Shown here: piece by piece, positions 6,638-16,012 of the stretch
Layout of the letters: each line of letters begins with the position of its first letter
Position numbering within the stretch: position 1 is the first letter of the stretch
Source of the DNA: a virus
Strand: one strand, 5' to 3'
Virus record (IMG/VR): IMGVR_UViG_3300034198_007460
Span: 1-36,329 of that record
DNA length: 36,329 bases
Position numbers and translations under genes: made by a program
Notes under the pieces: model-generated
Databases searched by the model: none
Told to the model about the DNA's origin: nothing
The model's input: only the letters and a program-made list of their open reading frames with translations

Positions 6638-9600
6638 ATGACTAACAGTTTCGAAAAACCATACGCGATAAAGTTTTCCGCAACAATTGAGCCGAGTGGA
6701 CTAACAAAGCCATACCCGATTCGTATCGTATATGACAAAGATGCAACTTGGAATACACTAAGTATTTCTGTAGTAGGGTTGGTCTCAACTACATTCGGCA
6801 ATGTATCCGCACAATACAATCAGGTTGTAAATCCTATAGGATTGGATGACTCTAATTTTGGCAAACCATTTACTGAAAATAAGCAAAAGTTTATTAAGGT
6901 AGGTGGGTCAAACCATAGTATTTTTGGTACAGGTAAGATACACAACTCAACTCAGATTTTTAGGTTACAAGGTTATGTAGCCTCATCTATGGGTAATTTG
7001 AGTATTTATAACTTTAATAAAGAAATTAAAGTTATGGGTTTTGTAAACTCTTATTACGGTAAGCCAACGACATATAACCTGCGCCAATATGTTCGTAACG
7101 TTGGTTATCACACAGCTGGTTTTGGCACCCCTTTTATGCAAGGCGGTGTTAAATATGTAAAGCCTATTGGAATTAATTCAAGTGTATTAACAAATCCAAA
7201 GGTAGTTAATACTAAAGCCAATCAATATATAGGGTTAAGCGGAATACCATCACTCGCTGTACCGAGTCCTAATGTTTCACCACGTATCATTTATCCTCGC
7301 GGTATTTTACCTGGTGGTTTTGGTACTGCATGGGTGCAACGAAATCCAAGTCCGAAAGGATTTGCAAACGACAGTTATGGTAATCCCTGGGTATCACATA
7401 GTCCTCGATATATTACACCGTTTAAAGTTGAATCGTTTTTATCTGGTTATGGCAAAGTCTTTGATCCAAAACAGCGCATCTACCATGAAGGCAGTCCACC
7501 GATCCCTGCAGGTGTTTTTGGTGATACGCTAATCAAAAATACACGTCGTATTATCAACGTGCCTGGTAACAATCAATCATTATATGGTGACTGGTCAGAA
7601 GTACGCTCAAATTTGATTACAATAGGTATTCAATCATTTGATGCCAATATCTTTGGAAAAACAGAAATATGGAATAAAACACCGTCCATTATTCCTAAAT
7701 CATGGAATAGTAATTTTTTTGGCAGTGCTTTTATCAGCTATAGAATACGTCGTATCAATGCACGTGGTATTGATTGGCCAGAATCTAAGCGTTTCGGTAA
7801 TCATGTCTTAACCAAGCCACCAGAAATTAAACCATACGGCTTTAATTCAATGTTGTTTGGTTATCCTTGGGTCAGTAACTTTAAGCGAGAACTTATACCA
7901 CCAGGGATGAATACATTACGCTTTAGTGATCCTATAGTGTGGTATCGCTATCGCTATGTATCTACGCCAGGAATTGGAATACCAGGGTCAGGACAGCCAA
8001 AAATAGAGCATGGTCTTAGAACTTTATTGGCCAGTGGCGATGCTCACATGCGTTTTGGTACGCCAGTAATCTGGTTTAAGGTGAGATCGCTTAAACCTTC
8101 AAGCATTTATCGTGAATTTGAAAGTAAACATCTAATCGGTGGAACTCAGCATATCCGGACTTCTGGTTTTATTGCTACCGAGTTTGGTCAGCGTATTGTT
8201 CCTGAAAACCGGAGTATCTATCCACTAGGATTTAATAACCAGGCATTCAGCGAAAAAAATAAGATTGAGCTGCATACTCGTTGGGTACGTGCTACAGGTT
8301 TCTTGAGCTTTGGTACACAAACATCAGATCGCTATGGAACCGCATCATTATGGAATAAACGCCAGTATATTCATCATAGCTATGATTCAGGTGACGGCCT
8401 TAATCCTGGTGAGTTTGGGCGGTGGACCAGTATTGCCAATCGTAACCGTATCATTTTGGTACAAGGATTCTCTGCTACACGCTATGGTTATAACAGTATT
8501 AAAAATAATGCACGATTATTGGAACCAGGATCAATACAAACAGTAGCATTTGGTAAATTGATGATTGCTGATCGTGTACGTCGGTTACGACCTGATAGTA
8601 TGGAATCTCCATATATACCAAGTTGGGTGCGTATTCATAACTCAGCATTTGTTATTGCACCTATATCTGGTAAACATGATCAATGGGGTCATCATTCTGT
8701 ATTAAATACACGTAGGGAATATCGATGGGTGGGAGCATTTGATTCTATGGTATTTGGTTTACCAATGATTGATTTTGCTATCCGAAAAATTTCAATGCAA
8801 AGCCGGTATAGTATTTATCAGCCTTCTATGCCATTACCTAGAGTAGATTTATATACGCGCTACATTGAGCAGCAAGGATCAGAACTTCAAGCATTTGGTG
8901 GACCTACACTAAATATCAAGTGGAATAAATTTACACCACGATGGACACATCGGGATTATTTTGGTGAGCCAGTCGTTCGCAACCGTACACCAGAGTTAAA
9001 ACAAAAGGGTAATGTTACCGAAGTATTTGGTCATCCTAGTCTACGAACACAATGGCGTTTCATGCCAGTAGAAGGTTTTGGTTCTGAGCTTTGGGGGCGA
9101 ACTGGTATTTCCTTCCGTGATCGTTCAATGAGCATCAGAGGAAATAATTATATGGCTATCGGGATGCATCGTGTGATTAAGACTGGTGCTCCACCGTATA
9201 GCCTACAATCGATTACTTTAGATTGGGGAGGTGAAGGTTCTCGTCCAGATGATTATGAAGGCTTAGGTATTCGTGTTCCAGAAAACCAGGTAACGCCACC
9301 ATCACTAAAAACAAATGTTATTTTTGCTCAAGGTTTTGTTGCAACAAAAATGGGTTCACACCATACCCAATCCAACGGAATTTTACTCGAAGCAGGTATT
9401 CAGGAGTTTACTATTGGGAATCATTTTATCGGATTAAAGAATCGAAAGATCAGTGTGCCGACATTGGGTGATCTGCTGCAGATGCGTGAAACTCGCCCCC
9501 GACTTTCACCGCATACCATTTATGCAGTCGTGGAATCACCTGGACAGGCCAGGAACAATCATCCATACCAGAATATTCACTATGTAAATAGTGATGTTGG

Positions 9601-10330
9601 TAGTCGTCAACCTGGGGAAGTGTTTGGCAATCTACGTGTAACCTTGCGTCACCGTAAAATTTACTTGGGTGGCTTCAACCAAAGCAGTATACCTCAACCG
9701 ACTGTGATGTTGAAAAGACGCTATATCCGGGTCACAGGCTTTAGCACTTTCCGTATGGGATGGCATTTCGCCTTAGATGGATCACCGCAAGACGTTGAGC
9801 AATACGAAAGCCGGAACATGCAAGCCTTTGGCCGTCCTTATCTAGTTTCGCCTTATTATGGTCCACAAACGATTCGTGTCGGTGGCATTAATGCAAGTAG
9901 CTTTGGCACATCACGTGTTGAGCATTTTCACCGGACGATTCGCACAAGCGGTTCATCAATGATGATCATGGGTGCCAGTCGTGGTGGAGATACAGCCTAT
10001 AAGCCGCAATCGCTTTGGGTAGGTCGTCCAATGCCAACCATCCCTGCAGGGTTTAATGCTGAAAAATTTGGAAATACCACTATCGGTTTACGTGTTCGTG
10101 ATGTGGGTGTGTTTGGCTTTGATGCTTTTAATGCTGAATCTGATATTAGTAATTTTAAAGGACGGCTAAAAGTGATCCAGGTGAAACAGCCGCAAGTAAT
10201 CGAACCGAAAGAAATTTATCCTCAATCGTTTGGCCACACTGCCTATGGTGTACCGGACATACGCTTAAAGGTCCATTACATCCGACCTGATGGCAACTCA
10301 AATCAATTCAGGAAAGGTGGTTCAATATGA
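6638..10330 (+). CDS. Giant tail protein built of about 22-residue repeats
   Basis: 1230 residues without a recognised enzymatic domain. Most of the protein is a degenerate repeat of about 22 residues: a basic residue, a beta strand, a small turn with G followed by F/I/Y, four or five variable residues, F/Y-G, then often P and another strand. Examples are IKVMGFVNSYYGKPTTYN and VRNVGYHTAGFGTP. Spacing is regular in the first 200 residues and then often stretches to 30-40 by insertions. A repetitive beta shaft or a set of beta-propeller blades would fit. The start has only weak ribosome-site character. Its stop overlaps the next start (ATGA). Composition becomes more GC-rich towards the 3' end. 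Confidence 0.65.
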   Translation: MTNSFEKPYAIKFSATIEPSGLTKPYPIRIVYDKDATWNTLSISVVGLVSTTFGNVSAQYNQVVNPIGLDDSNFGKPFTENKQKFIKVGGSNHSIFGTGKIHNSTQIFRLQGYVASSMGNLSIYNFNKEIKVMGFVNSYYGKPTTYNLRQYVRNVGYHTAGFGTPFMQGGVKYVKPIGINSSVLTNPKVVNTKANQYIGLSGIPSLAVPSPNVSPRIIYPRGILPGGFGTAWVQRNPSPKGFANDSYGNPWVSHSPRYITPFKVESFLSGYGKVFDPKQRIYHEGSPPIPAGVFGDTLIKNTRRIINVPGNNQSLYGDWSEVRSNLITIGIQSFDANIFGKTEIWNKTPSIIPKSWNSNFFGSAFISYRIRRINARGIDWPESKRFGNHVLTKPPEIKPYGFNSMLFGYPWVSNFKRELIPPGMNTLRFSDPIVWYRYRYVSTPGIGIPGSGQPKIEHGLRTLLASGDAHMRFGTPVIWFKVRSLKPSSIYREFESKHLIGGTQHIRTSGFIATEFGQRIVPENRSIYPLGFNNQAFSEKNKIELHTRWVRATGFLSFGTQTSDRYGTASLWNKRQYIHHSYDSGDGLNPGEFGRWTSIANRNRIILVQGFSATRYGYNSIKNNARLLEPGSIQTVAFGKLMIADRVRRLRPDSMESPYIPSWVRIHNSAFVIAPISGKHDQWGHHSVLNTRREYRWVGAFDSMVFGLPMIDFAIRKISMQSRYSIYQPSMPLPRVDLYTRYIEQQGSELQAFGGPTLNIKWNKFTPRWTHRDYFGEPVVRNRTPELKQKGNVTEVFGHPSLRTQWRFMPVEGFGSELWGRTGISFRDRSMSIRGNNYMAIGMHRVIKTGAPPYSLQSITLDWGGEGSRPDDYEGLGIRVPENQVTPPSLKTNVIFAQGFVATKMGSHHTQSNGILLEAGIQEFTIGNHFIGLKNRKISVPTLGDLLQMRETRPRLSPHTIYAVVESPGQARNNHPYQNIHYVNSDVGSRQPGEVFGNLRVTLRHRKIYLGGFNQSSIPQPTVMLKRRYIRVTGFSTFRMGWHFALDGSPQDVEQYESRNMQAFGRPYLVSPYYGPQTIRVGGINASSFGTSRVEHFHRTIRTSGSSMMIMGASRGGDTAYKPQSLWVGRPMPTIPAGFNAEKFGNTTIGLRVRDVGVFGFDAFNAESDISNFKGRLKVIQVKQPQVIEPKEIYPQSFGHTAYGVPDIRLKVHYIRPDGNSNQFRKGGSI

Positions 10331-11499
10331 AACGATTAAACCCTTTGCGCGGCATGGATAATGTATCGGATGATGATGCCATGTCGAGTTTTGGCAAGGT
10401 ACCATTCATCAAGCTACGTGATGCAGTCAACGTCAACATCAGTTCAACTGGTCGTGTGGAATTGCGCGGCAGCGGTGTGCCGGTGACTGAAACACCGTAT
10501 AAGAATTTATGGCAAAGCCCATTGCACCAGGACCTATTCGGCACCTTGCATGGCGAACTGGTCAAAATCAATCCGGCTGACTGGTCGCATGTTCAATTAA
10601 ATGTTCAATTGAAAGGCGATATAAATTACCTGGTGGTGAATAACTTCATTGTGATCTCAGATTCAAGTGACTTATACAAGTATGACGGTGCCCATGTAGT
10701 CAAGCTGACCATTGATACACCACCACCACCGATGGCTCATACTGCAGATGGATCCTTACTCGAAGGTAGTTATAATCTGGCGATTTCCTGGTCCAAAGAT
10801 GGCCGGGAATCTGGCCTATCCGATACGATCACAGTTGAATGCTTAGGCGGTATTGAACTGATCTTGCCGTACAACTACCAGGGTGATGCGGATCAGGCCA
10901 CGATTTACATGACGGAACGCAACGGATCGGAATTACTCAAGATCGCAACTGTGCCGGTGAATACGCCATCCTTCACCATTGGCCATGATAAAAACCTGAC
11001 ACGTGCAGCACAGTTTCAGCACCTTTCCCCGATGCGTACCGGTAAATTTTTAAAGTTATGTCGTGGTCGATTGCTGACTGCAGATAAAAACATGCTGTAC
11101 TTTTCCCAGGCGTTAAACTTCCATCTATGTGATGAGCGTTACGACTATATTGCTTTGCCGCAACGTGTGACCTTTGTGGAGCCGGTTGAATCCGGTATTT
11201 GGGTTGGTCAATCTAATAGTGTGGTTTTTTTAAGTGGTTCCGATGTTGGAGATTTGCGCCTGGTGCAGACTGGTGCAAAGGCTCCGGTTCCTGGTACGGC
11301 TTTACGTGTCAATAGTGATTTGCTTGGTGAAGCTGCTGCAGGTTTGGAAGCGGTGCTTTGGCTTGCCGAGAATGGCTACTGCATCGGCACTCCTTCGGGT
11401 AATTTGATTGAAGCCCATGCCAATACCTTAAAAGGCATCACGGCCAAAAGTGGACAGTCTGTAAGGTTTGATGATCGGATTGTCACTGTTCTACAGTAA
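10327..11499 (+). CDS. Virion protein, possible tail nozzle/hub propeller
   Basis: 390 residues, with its ATG overlapping the previous stop (ATGA), so translation is probably coupled. The N-terminus reads MKRLNPLRGMDNVSDDDAM, followed by a series of short beta repeats (LFGTLHGELVKI, INYLVVNNFIVISDSSDLYKYDG, LLTADKNMLYFSQ, IWVGQSNSVVFLSGSD). This pattern resembles beta-propeller proteins such as the nozzle (gp10-like) proteins of podoviruses, but no signature proves it. A proline run of four lies near residue 135. The gene is visibly more GC-rich than those at 5700-9000. Confidence 0.55.
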   Translation: MKRLNPLRGMDNVSDDDAMSSFGKVPFIKLRDAVNVNISSTGRVELRGSGVPVTETPYKNLWQSPLHQDLFGTLHGELVKINPADWSHVQLNVQLKGDINYLVVNNFIVISDSSDLYKYDGAHVVKLTIDTPPPPMAHTADGSLLEGSYNLAISWSKDGRESGLSDTITVECLGGIELILPYNYQGDADQATIYMTERNGSELLKIATVPVNTPSFTIGHDKNLTRAAQFQHLSPMRTGKFLKLCRGRLLTADKNMLYFSQALNFHLCDERYDYIALPQRVTFVEPVESGIWVGQSNSVVFLSGSDVGDLRLVQTGAKAPVPGTALRVNSDLLGEAAAGLEAVLWLAENGYCIGTPSGNLIEAHANTLKGITAKSGQSVRFDDRIVTVLQ

Positions 11500-11521
11500 A
11501 GACTGGTTTAACTATCCGGTC

Positions 11522-12112
11522 ATGACAATGGAAAATTTAAATAAAGACGCACTGTTAGGTGCATTAGCGCGTGGTGAATATAGCGAAGATGGCAATCAAA
11601 TCACCTTTAATAAGCTCGGTGGAATCAGTTTTAAGGGTGAATACTTTGATCGTATCAATGGCGGTGAATGGCAGCGCAACGAAAACCTAGTAGTCAATGA
11701 AGGGATTGCACATATCCTGAATGTGGCTTTAGGTGGCAAGGCGAAAGCCGCGAAATACTACCTGGCTTTATTCAGTGGCAGCACAGCACCGGCACCGACT
11801 TGGACAGCAGCAAATTTTGCAGCGGTGGCATCTGAGATCGTTAGCGGTACCGAAGGCTATACCAATGCCACACGTCCTGAATGGACACCGGTGGATACCA
11901 ACGGCAACTCGATTGATAACATGGCGGCAGCTGCTCAACTCACCATTGCAACATCGGGCACTTTAACGGTGACTGGTGCAGCACTGCTGACCAGCTCAAC
12001 GAAGGGCGGCACTACCGGTACGCTGATTTCTGCAAGTAAGTATGCGGTAGCGCGTACCTTCCAGAATGGTGATATTTACGAAATCGGCTATCGCCTAAGC
12101 GCAACGGTGTAA
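11522..12112 (+). CDS. Conserved phage structural protein
   Basis: 196 residues from ATG 11522 (MTMENLNKDALL). An in-frame ATG at 11468 would overlap the previous gene by 32 bases, and one at 11528 is also possible; none has a clear ribosome site. The protein has a charged N-terminus, a segment VVNEGIAHILNVALGG, a strand YYLALFSGS followed by Ala/Thr-rich sequence, and a C-terminus with NGDIYEIGYRLSA. It resembles small phage virion proteins of the type that includes the product at 4130-4537. Its role is unknown. Confidence 0.6.
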   Translation: MTMENLNKDALLGALARGEYSEDGNQITFNKLGGISFKGEYFDRINGGEWQRNENLVVNEGIAHILNVALGGKAKAAKYYLALFSGSTAPAPTWTAANFAAVASEIVSGTEGYTNATRPEWTPVDTNGNSIDNMAAAAQLTIATSGTLTVTGAALLTSSTKGGTTGTLISASKYAVARTFQNGDIYEIGYRLSATV

Positions 12113-12115
12113 CAC

Positions 12116-14692
12116 ATGACTGGCCCTATTCCTTATGGGCTGCATGTAATAAGCGGTGAACTCACTGAGCAAGATACCAACCGTATCGTTTCCGTGATTC
12201 ACCGCTTTCTTAGTTTTAAGGACGCAGCCCAACTTGAAAATTTAAAGCAGGTCCATGATTTACCCGATGGTGGATACTTCATTGTGCAGCACGTGGCCGG
12301 TATTTTCCGGGTGATTGCCGATAAGCAAGAACCGGAAAAATTCAAGTTCGCGCACGATGGCCTGGTTAAAGTTTTTATCCCGATGTTCTTTAGTGGCGTA
12401 GTGGAAAAGTCCACGGTACGTGATGGCGAGAAAGTCAGGATTAAAATTACCGAACAGTGCCGTCGTCGCCTGGGGCAGCAGCTTGAGCGCAACATTCCAA
12501 AGGATCTGGACCTGGAACGCTTCACCATTAAAATCAATAGTCGCTTTCCTGAGTTCGAACCGAAAACCGAAGGCTTAATCAAGCCCACCCAATACCAGGC
12601 ACATAACCCGGGTTGGTATAGCGGCAGCATGGCCAAGTTACATCAATTCATTGGTGGCTACGGTAGACAGGATTTTGAGCAGTTGCCGGACAATGATATT
12701 GAGCGCATACAGCTGCGTTTGCCTGAGCATCTTTACACATTATTCCAGGAGAAATACCAGGACGTGCGCCTTCCTGGATATCTCGGCTTGCCGGACAAAT
12801 CCGGTCAATTTCAGTATGACTACAAAGCATCCAAAACTCATGCCGTGGCGTTTGATAATGAGAACAAGCCCTGGCTGATTCAGGTCACAGATAAAGTCTA
12901 TGCCATGCCCTTGCCGGTCATTCCGGTGACAGCCGATCCCTTATTTCATCAGTATGTCAATGAGGAACTTGGCGATTCTGAGCTCATGGAGATTTTGGAA
13001 ACTTTTAAGGCATTCCCATCCGGTGAAGGCTTTCCCGAAGGTGAAGAATTTAGGCAATGGCTTCGTGCCGGTGTGATTGTTGAAATCTGTGATACTGCAG
13101 ACTTTAGTACACATCTGGCCATGTTCAATGCTTGCGGTTGGTCCTTCAATAATACTGGCCGGATTGGTTATAACACCGGCTTTAGATATAACGAAAAAGG
13201 CATCATTCAGTGCACCACGTTTAGAATGCAACTGGACCTGCAGGCCACCAATAAACACTACGGTACCGACAAGGTTGACGTGGGGAATAGTGATTTGACG
13301 GACGCGCAACGCTCGGACCTGGGCCGATACCTGGCTAATCTTATGGCTAGTCTACCTACAGAAAACAACCTATCCCGAGCTATACGCTACAAGATCCGGC
13401 ATATCCCTCAATCCGAAATCCTGGCACGTGCAGCAAATATCTCAAACGATATGAGTGCGGAAGTGAACTATTGGGATAACTATGTGTGTGAACCCATTGC
13501 CATGCACAATGGTAAGGTAATCAAGCTGTACACCGGTAAACTTTTCCATCATGCCAAGCCTAATCTGCAGCCACAAATTAAGTTTCCAGACATGATGATG
13601 GGCTTCTGCTATTCGTTTGACTTTAGCCCTCTGGATACCAATGTCGCGGCACCGGATTGTGACACCATTATGTACGCCTATTTCGATGACGATACGCTCA
13701 AGGTGGTGAAATACTTCTATACCGCCAGGGATTTTAGCAAGCAAGTCGATACGGATTATGAACAGTGTATGACGGTAGGATCCTGGTACCGCACCGAAAC
13801 CACGGGCAAGACCAAAATTTCAGGGCATTTTTATCTGACCGATATAGATGATCGGGATGAAATCTCACCAACGGTAACGCATACCACGGTTAAAGGGGTG
13901 GATAAAGGGTATGACACCCAACCGCATTTCGCCTTTACCCATTTCTATTCCATGCAAGGGGAGTTATGGCGAAACCGCTATTTCACCCATCTCACCAAAA
14001 CAGAAACGATCCGGGATAAAAATATAGAACTGGCTGTTCTGGTACCGATGTTTAACCGCAATTGCGTAGTTCATGCCAACCGTGTCACAGGTGGCAATAA
14101 AATCACTACCGAATCACTTGAACTTAAATACGTGCAGGATCCGTACACCTATAAATACTGGACCTATGATGCGGTATTTGCCTGGAACACACCGTTAAGC
14201 AAACAGACCGGAAAGCCCTATCCCAAAAATGGTAACCCGGTATGGGTGGAAATTCAGAACTACACACCATTAACCTGTTCTGATTTTGCGGATCAAGGTC
14301 CGTGGATTCCTACCATGCCTACAGACTATGGATGGCTGATTCATCCTAATAATAACGAGTGGCTGCATTCTGGTGGTGGTGGACCTCCAAAGGTTAGGGA
14401 ATATTCCAATACAGTGACGACACCTATTGAAACTACCGGGAATCTAAATTGGGTGGTCAATGATCTGATCATCACAATATTAACCAAGCCACCGCAAAAC
14501 CACTACTTTCTCCCTTCACCAGACCAGTACGGTTTAACCATGCAACGTGCAGGCAGTAAGGTTTTTCTTGGACAGGTGACTTATGCCAATATTAACGAAA
14601 CCAATGATGCCGGTGCCTGGAAATATACCGGGTATTCCAACCTGGCCAACCATAACCGGGTCAACCACTTTATCGGAGTGATCAATGAGTAA
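12116..14692 (+). CDS. Large tail/virion protein of unknown fold
   Basis: 858 residues, starting three bases after the previous stop. I do not recognise a family. The N-terminal 110 residues form an alpha/beta domain (ENLKQVHDLPDGGYFIVQHV, FRVIADKQ, DGLVKVFIPMFF). The remainder is rich in aromatic residues and looks beta-rich, with no nuclease, lysozyme or protease motif that I can see. Near the C-terminus there is a run of Gly (SGGGGPPKV). The position among overlapping tail genes makes a baseplate, tail-tip or receptor-binding role likely, though that is inference. The end overlaps the next gene by eight bases. Confidence 0.6.
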   Translation: MTGPIPYGLHVISGELTEQDTNRIVSVIHRFLSFKDAAQLENLKQVHDLPDGGYFIVQHVAGIFRVIADKQEPEKFKFAHDGLVKVFIPMFFSGVVEKSTVRDGEKVRIKITEQCRRRLGQQLERNIPKDLDLERFTIKINSRFPEFEPKTEGLIKPTQYQAHNPGWYSGSMAKLHQFIGGYGRQDFEQLPDNDIERIQLRLPEHLYTLFQEKYQDVRLPGYLGLPDKSGQFQYDYKASKTHAVAFDNENKPWLIQVTDKVYAMPLPVIPVTADPLFHQYVNEELGDSELMEILETFKAFPSGEGFPEGEEFRQWLRAGVIVEICDTADFSTHLAMFNACGWSFNNTGRIGYNTGFRYNEKGIIQCTTFRMQLDLQATNKHYGTDKVDVGNSDLTDAQRSDLGRYLANLMASLPTENNLSRAIRYKIRHIPQSEILARAANISNDMSAEVNYWDNYVCEPIAMHNGKVIKLYTGKLFHHAKPNLQPQIKFPDMMMGFCYSFDFSPLDTNVAAPDCDTIMYAYFDDDTLKVVKYFYTARDFSKQVDTDYEQCMTVGSWYRTETTGKTKISGHFYLTDIDDRDEISPTVTHTTVKGVDKGYDTQPHFAFTHFYSMQGELWRNRYFTHLTKTETIRDKNIELAVLVPMFNRNCVVHANRVTGGNKITTESLELKYVQDPYTYKYWTYDAVFAWNTPLSKQTGKPYPKNGNPVWVEIQNYTPLTCSDFADQGPWIPTMPTDYGWLIHPNNNEWLHSGGGGPPKVREYSNTVTTPIETTGNLNWVVNDLIITILTKPPQNHYFLPSPDQYGLTMQRAGSKVFLGQVTYANINETNDAGAWKYTGYSNLANHNRVNHFIGVINE

Positions 14693-16010
14693 CTATCGGG
14701 ATGATACTCAGGAAACGATTGTGCTTTCATCCGATGCTTTCGGAAAAGTTACATCAGGGGATGTAGAGAATTTTGGCTTTACCACCACGATCCTGAGCAA
14801 GATTCGCCACAATGTAGAAGAAATCATCCAGTTAGCCGATGCTGATTTGTCACGTCGTATCGGACGATTAGATACTGAACTCGGTTTTGCTGACCAGGTA
14901 TTGCACACGGTACGAAAATTTCAACTGATTGAAGAAACCTTTATCCTGGCCGATCATAGTTTTGTAAAACAATCTGAACTAATCACTGAGGATCTTGGCC
15001 TGGGCGAAGTGGAGCAGGTAAGTTATAAGACTGCACACATCGAGCCATTTAAAGTGGCCGATGCACATTTCACCTATAAAACTGCATTCCAAAGTATCAG
15101 TGATCGCCTGAAATTAAGCGATAGCCTACATGCCCTATCACGTTCTAGTGATCTGATTGAAGAAAGCCTGGTCATATCGGATACAACACGTGACAAATTA
15201 AAAACCCTAATTGTTGAAACTTTAGGACTTGGCCAAGAGCTTGAGCAATATAACCAGGTACTTAGTCAGGTATCAGAAAGTTTTAAACTGCATGATCGAG
15301 CTGTACGAATAGTCAGTGACACGATTGAAGATACGATCCAGTTTAGTGATGAGTTTAAAAAATTATCAGATACGGTTGAGCTGGTGGTTGAAAGCCTGGC
15401 GTTTGCCGAGCAGGTATCAGGGCAACGGATGGTACGAAGCCTGGCAGAATCCAGTTTAAGTTTTTCAGAATCCATTGACGGCATTAAACGTGCAACCTCA
15501 AGTGTGACCGAGTTGTTATTCCTGGATGATGAATACCACGACGGTAGAGAAATTATCGGAGCATGGACCACAACGGCCGATGGTTGGAACATGAGCCGCT
15601 ACTATGATTTCCCTTATGAAGAATTGATTGTGATTGATGGCCAGCTTTATGGCGTAACCGCTACCGGTATTGAAGAACTTAAACAAGGTTCCGGCGTAGT
15701 CGCTGCACAGATCAAGACAGCAAGATTAGATCTAGGAGATGGTGGCTTAGTCCATCCAGAAAGCATGATCCTGGAATATAGCCTGGAGGGTAATTTATCC
15801 GTTGATGTGGTTACCACACAAAGCGGATGCCTTCAGAAGTTTAATTATGTTCTACAAAAAGAGCCAAGCGAATATTTAACCAATGGCCGTGTGGTCTTTG
15901 GTCGCGGTTTACGTGGCAGACACTTTGAATTTGCAGTCAATATTGAGGGATCTACAGCCTACATTAACGACATGGTTGTGAACATCACTAAAACAAAACG
16001 GAGAATTTAA
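14685..16010 (+). CDS. Tail protein with 18-20-residue repeats and a C-terminal beta domain
   Basis: 441 residues. From about residue 46 to 283 there are about a dozen repeats of 18-20 residues, each with a hydrophobic x hydrophobic x D start and an E-S/T end (for example LKLSDSLHALSRSSDLIEES, FKLHDRAVRIVSDTIEDT). The remaining 150 residues lose this pattern and look beta-rich (WTTTADGWNMSRYYDFPYEE, VAAQIKTARLDLGDGG), possibly a head or cap domain. Such arrays suggest a stalk with a distal domain. The start overlaps the preceding gene by eight bases and the next gene starts two bases after the stop. Confidence 0.62.
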   Translation: MSNYRDDTQETIVLSSDAFGKVTSGDVENFGFTTTILSKIRHNVEEIIQLADADLSRRIGRLDTELGFADQVLHTVRKFQLIEETFILADHSFVKQSELITEDLGLGEVEQVSYKTAHIEPFKVADAHFTYKTAFQSISDRLKLSDSLHALSRSSDLIEESLVISDTTRDKLKTLIVETLGLGQELEQYNQVLSQVSESFKLHDRAVRIVSDTIEDTIQFSDEFKKLSDTVELVVESLAFAEQVSGQRMVRSLAESSLSFSESIDGIKRATSSVTELLFLDDEYHDGREIIGAWTTTADGWNMSRYYDFPYEELIVIDGQLYGVTATGIEELKQGSGVVAAQIKTARLDLGDGGLVHPESMILEYSLEGNLSVDVVTTQSGCLQKFNYVLQKEPSEYLTNGRVVFGRGLRGRHFEFAVNIEGSTAYINDMVVNITKTKRRI

Positions 16011-16012
16011 AC

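Noticed and set aside
12199-12636. 145-codon open frame on the minus strand
   Set aside because: It is antisense to the 858-residue gene, has a Ser/Arg/Cys-rich shadow-like product and no ribosome site.
12941-13309. 122-codon open frame on the minus strand
   Set aside because: It is antisense to a well-formed structural gene, with no supporting start or context.
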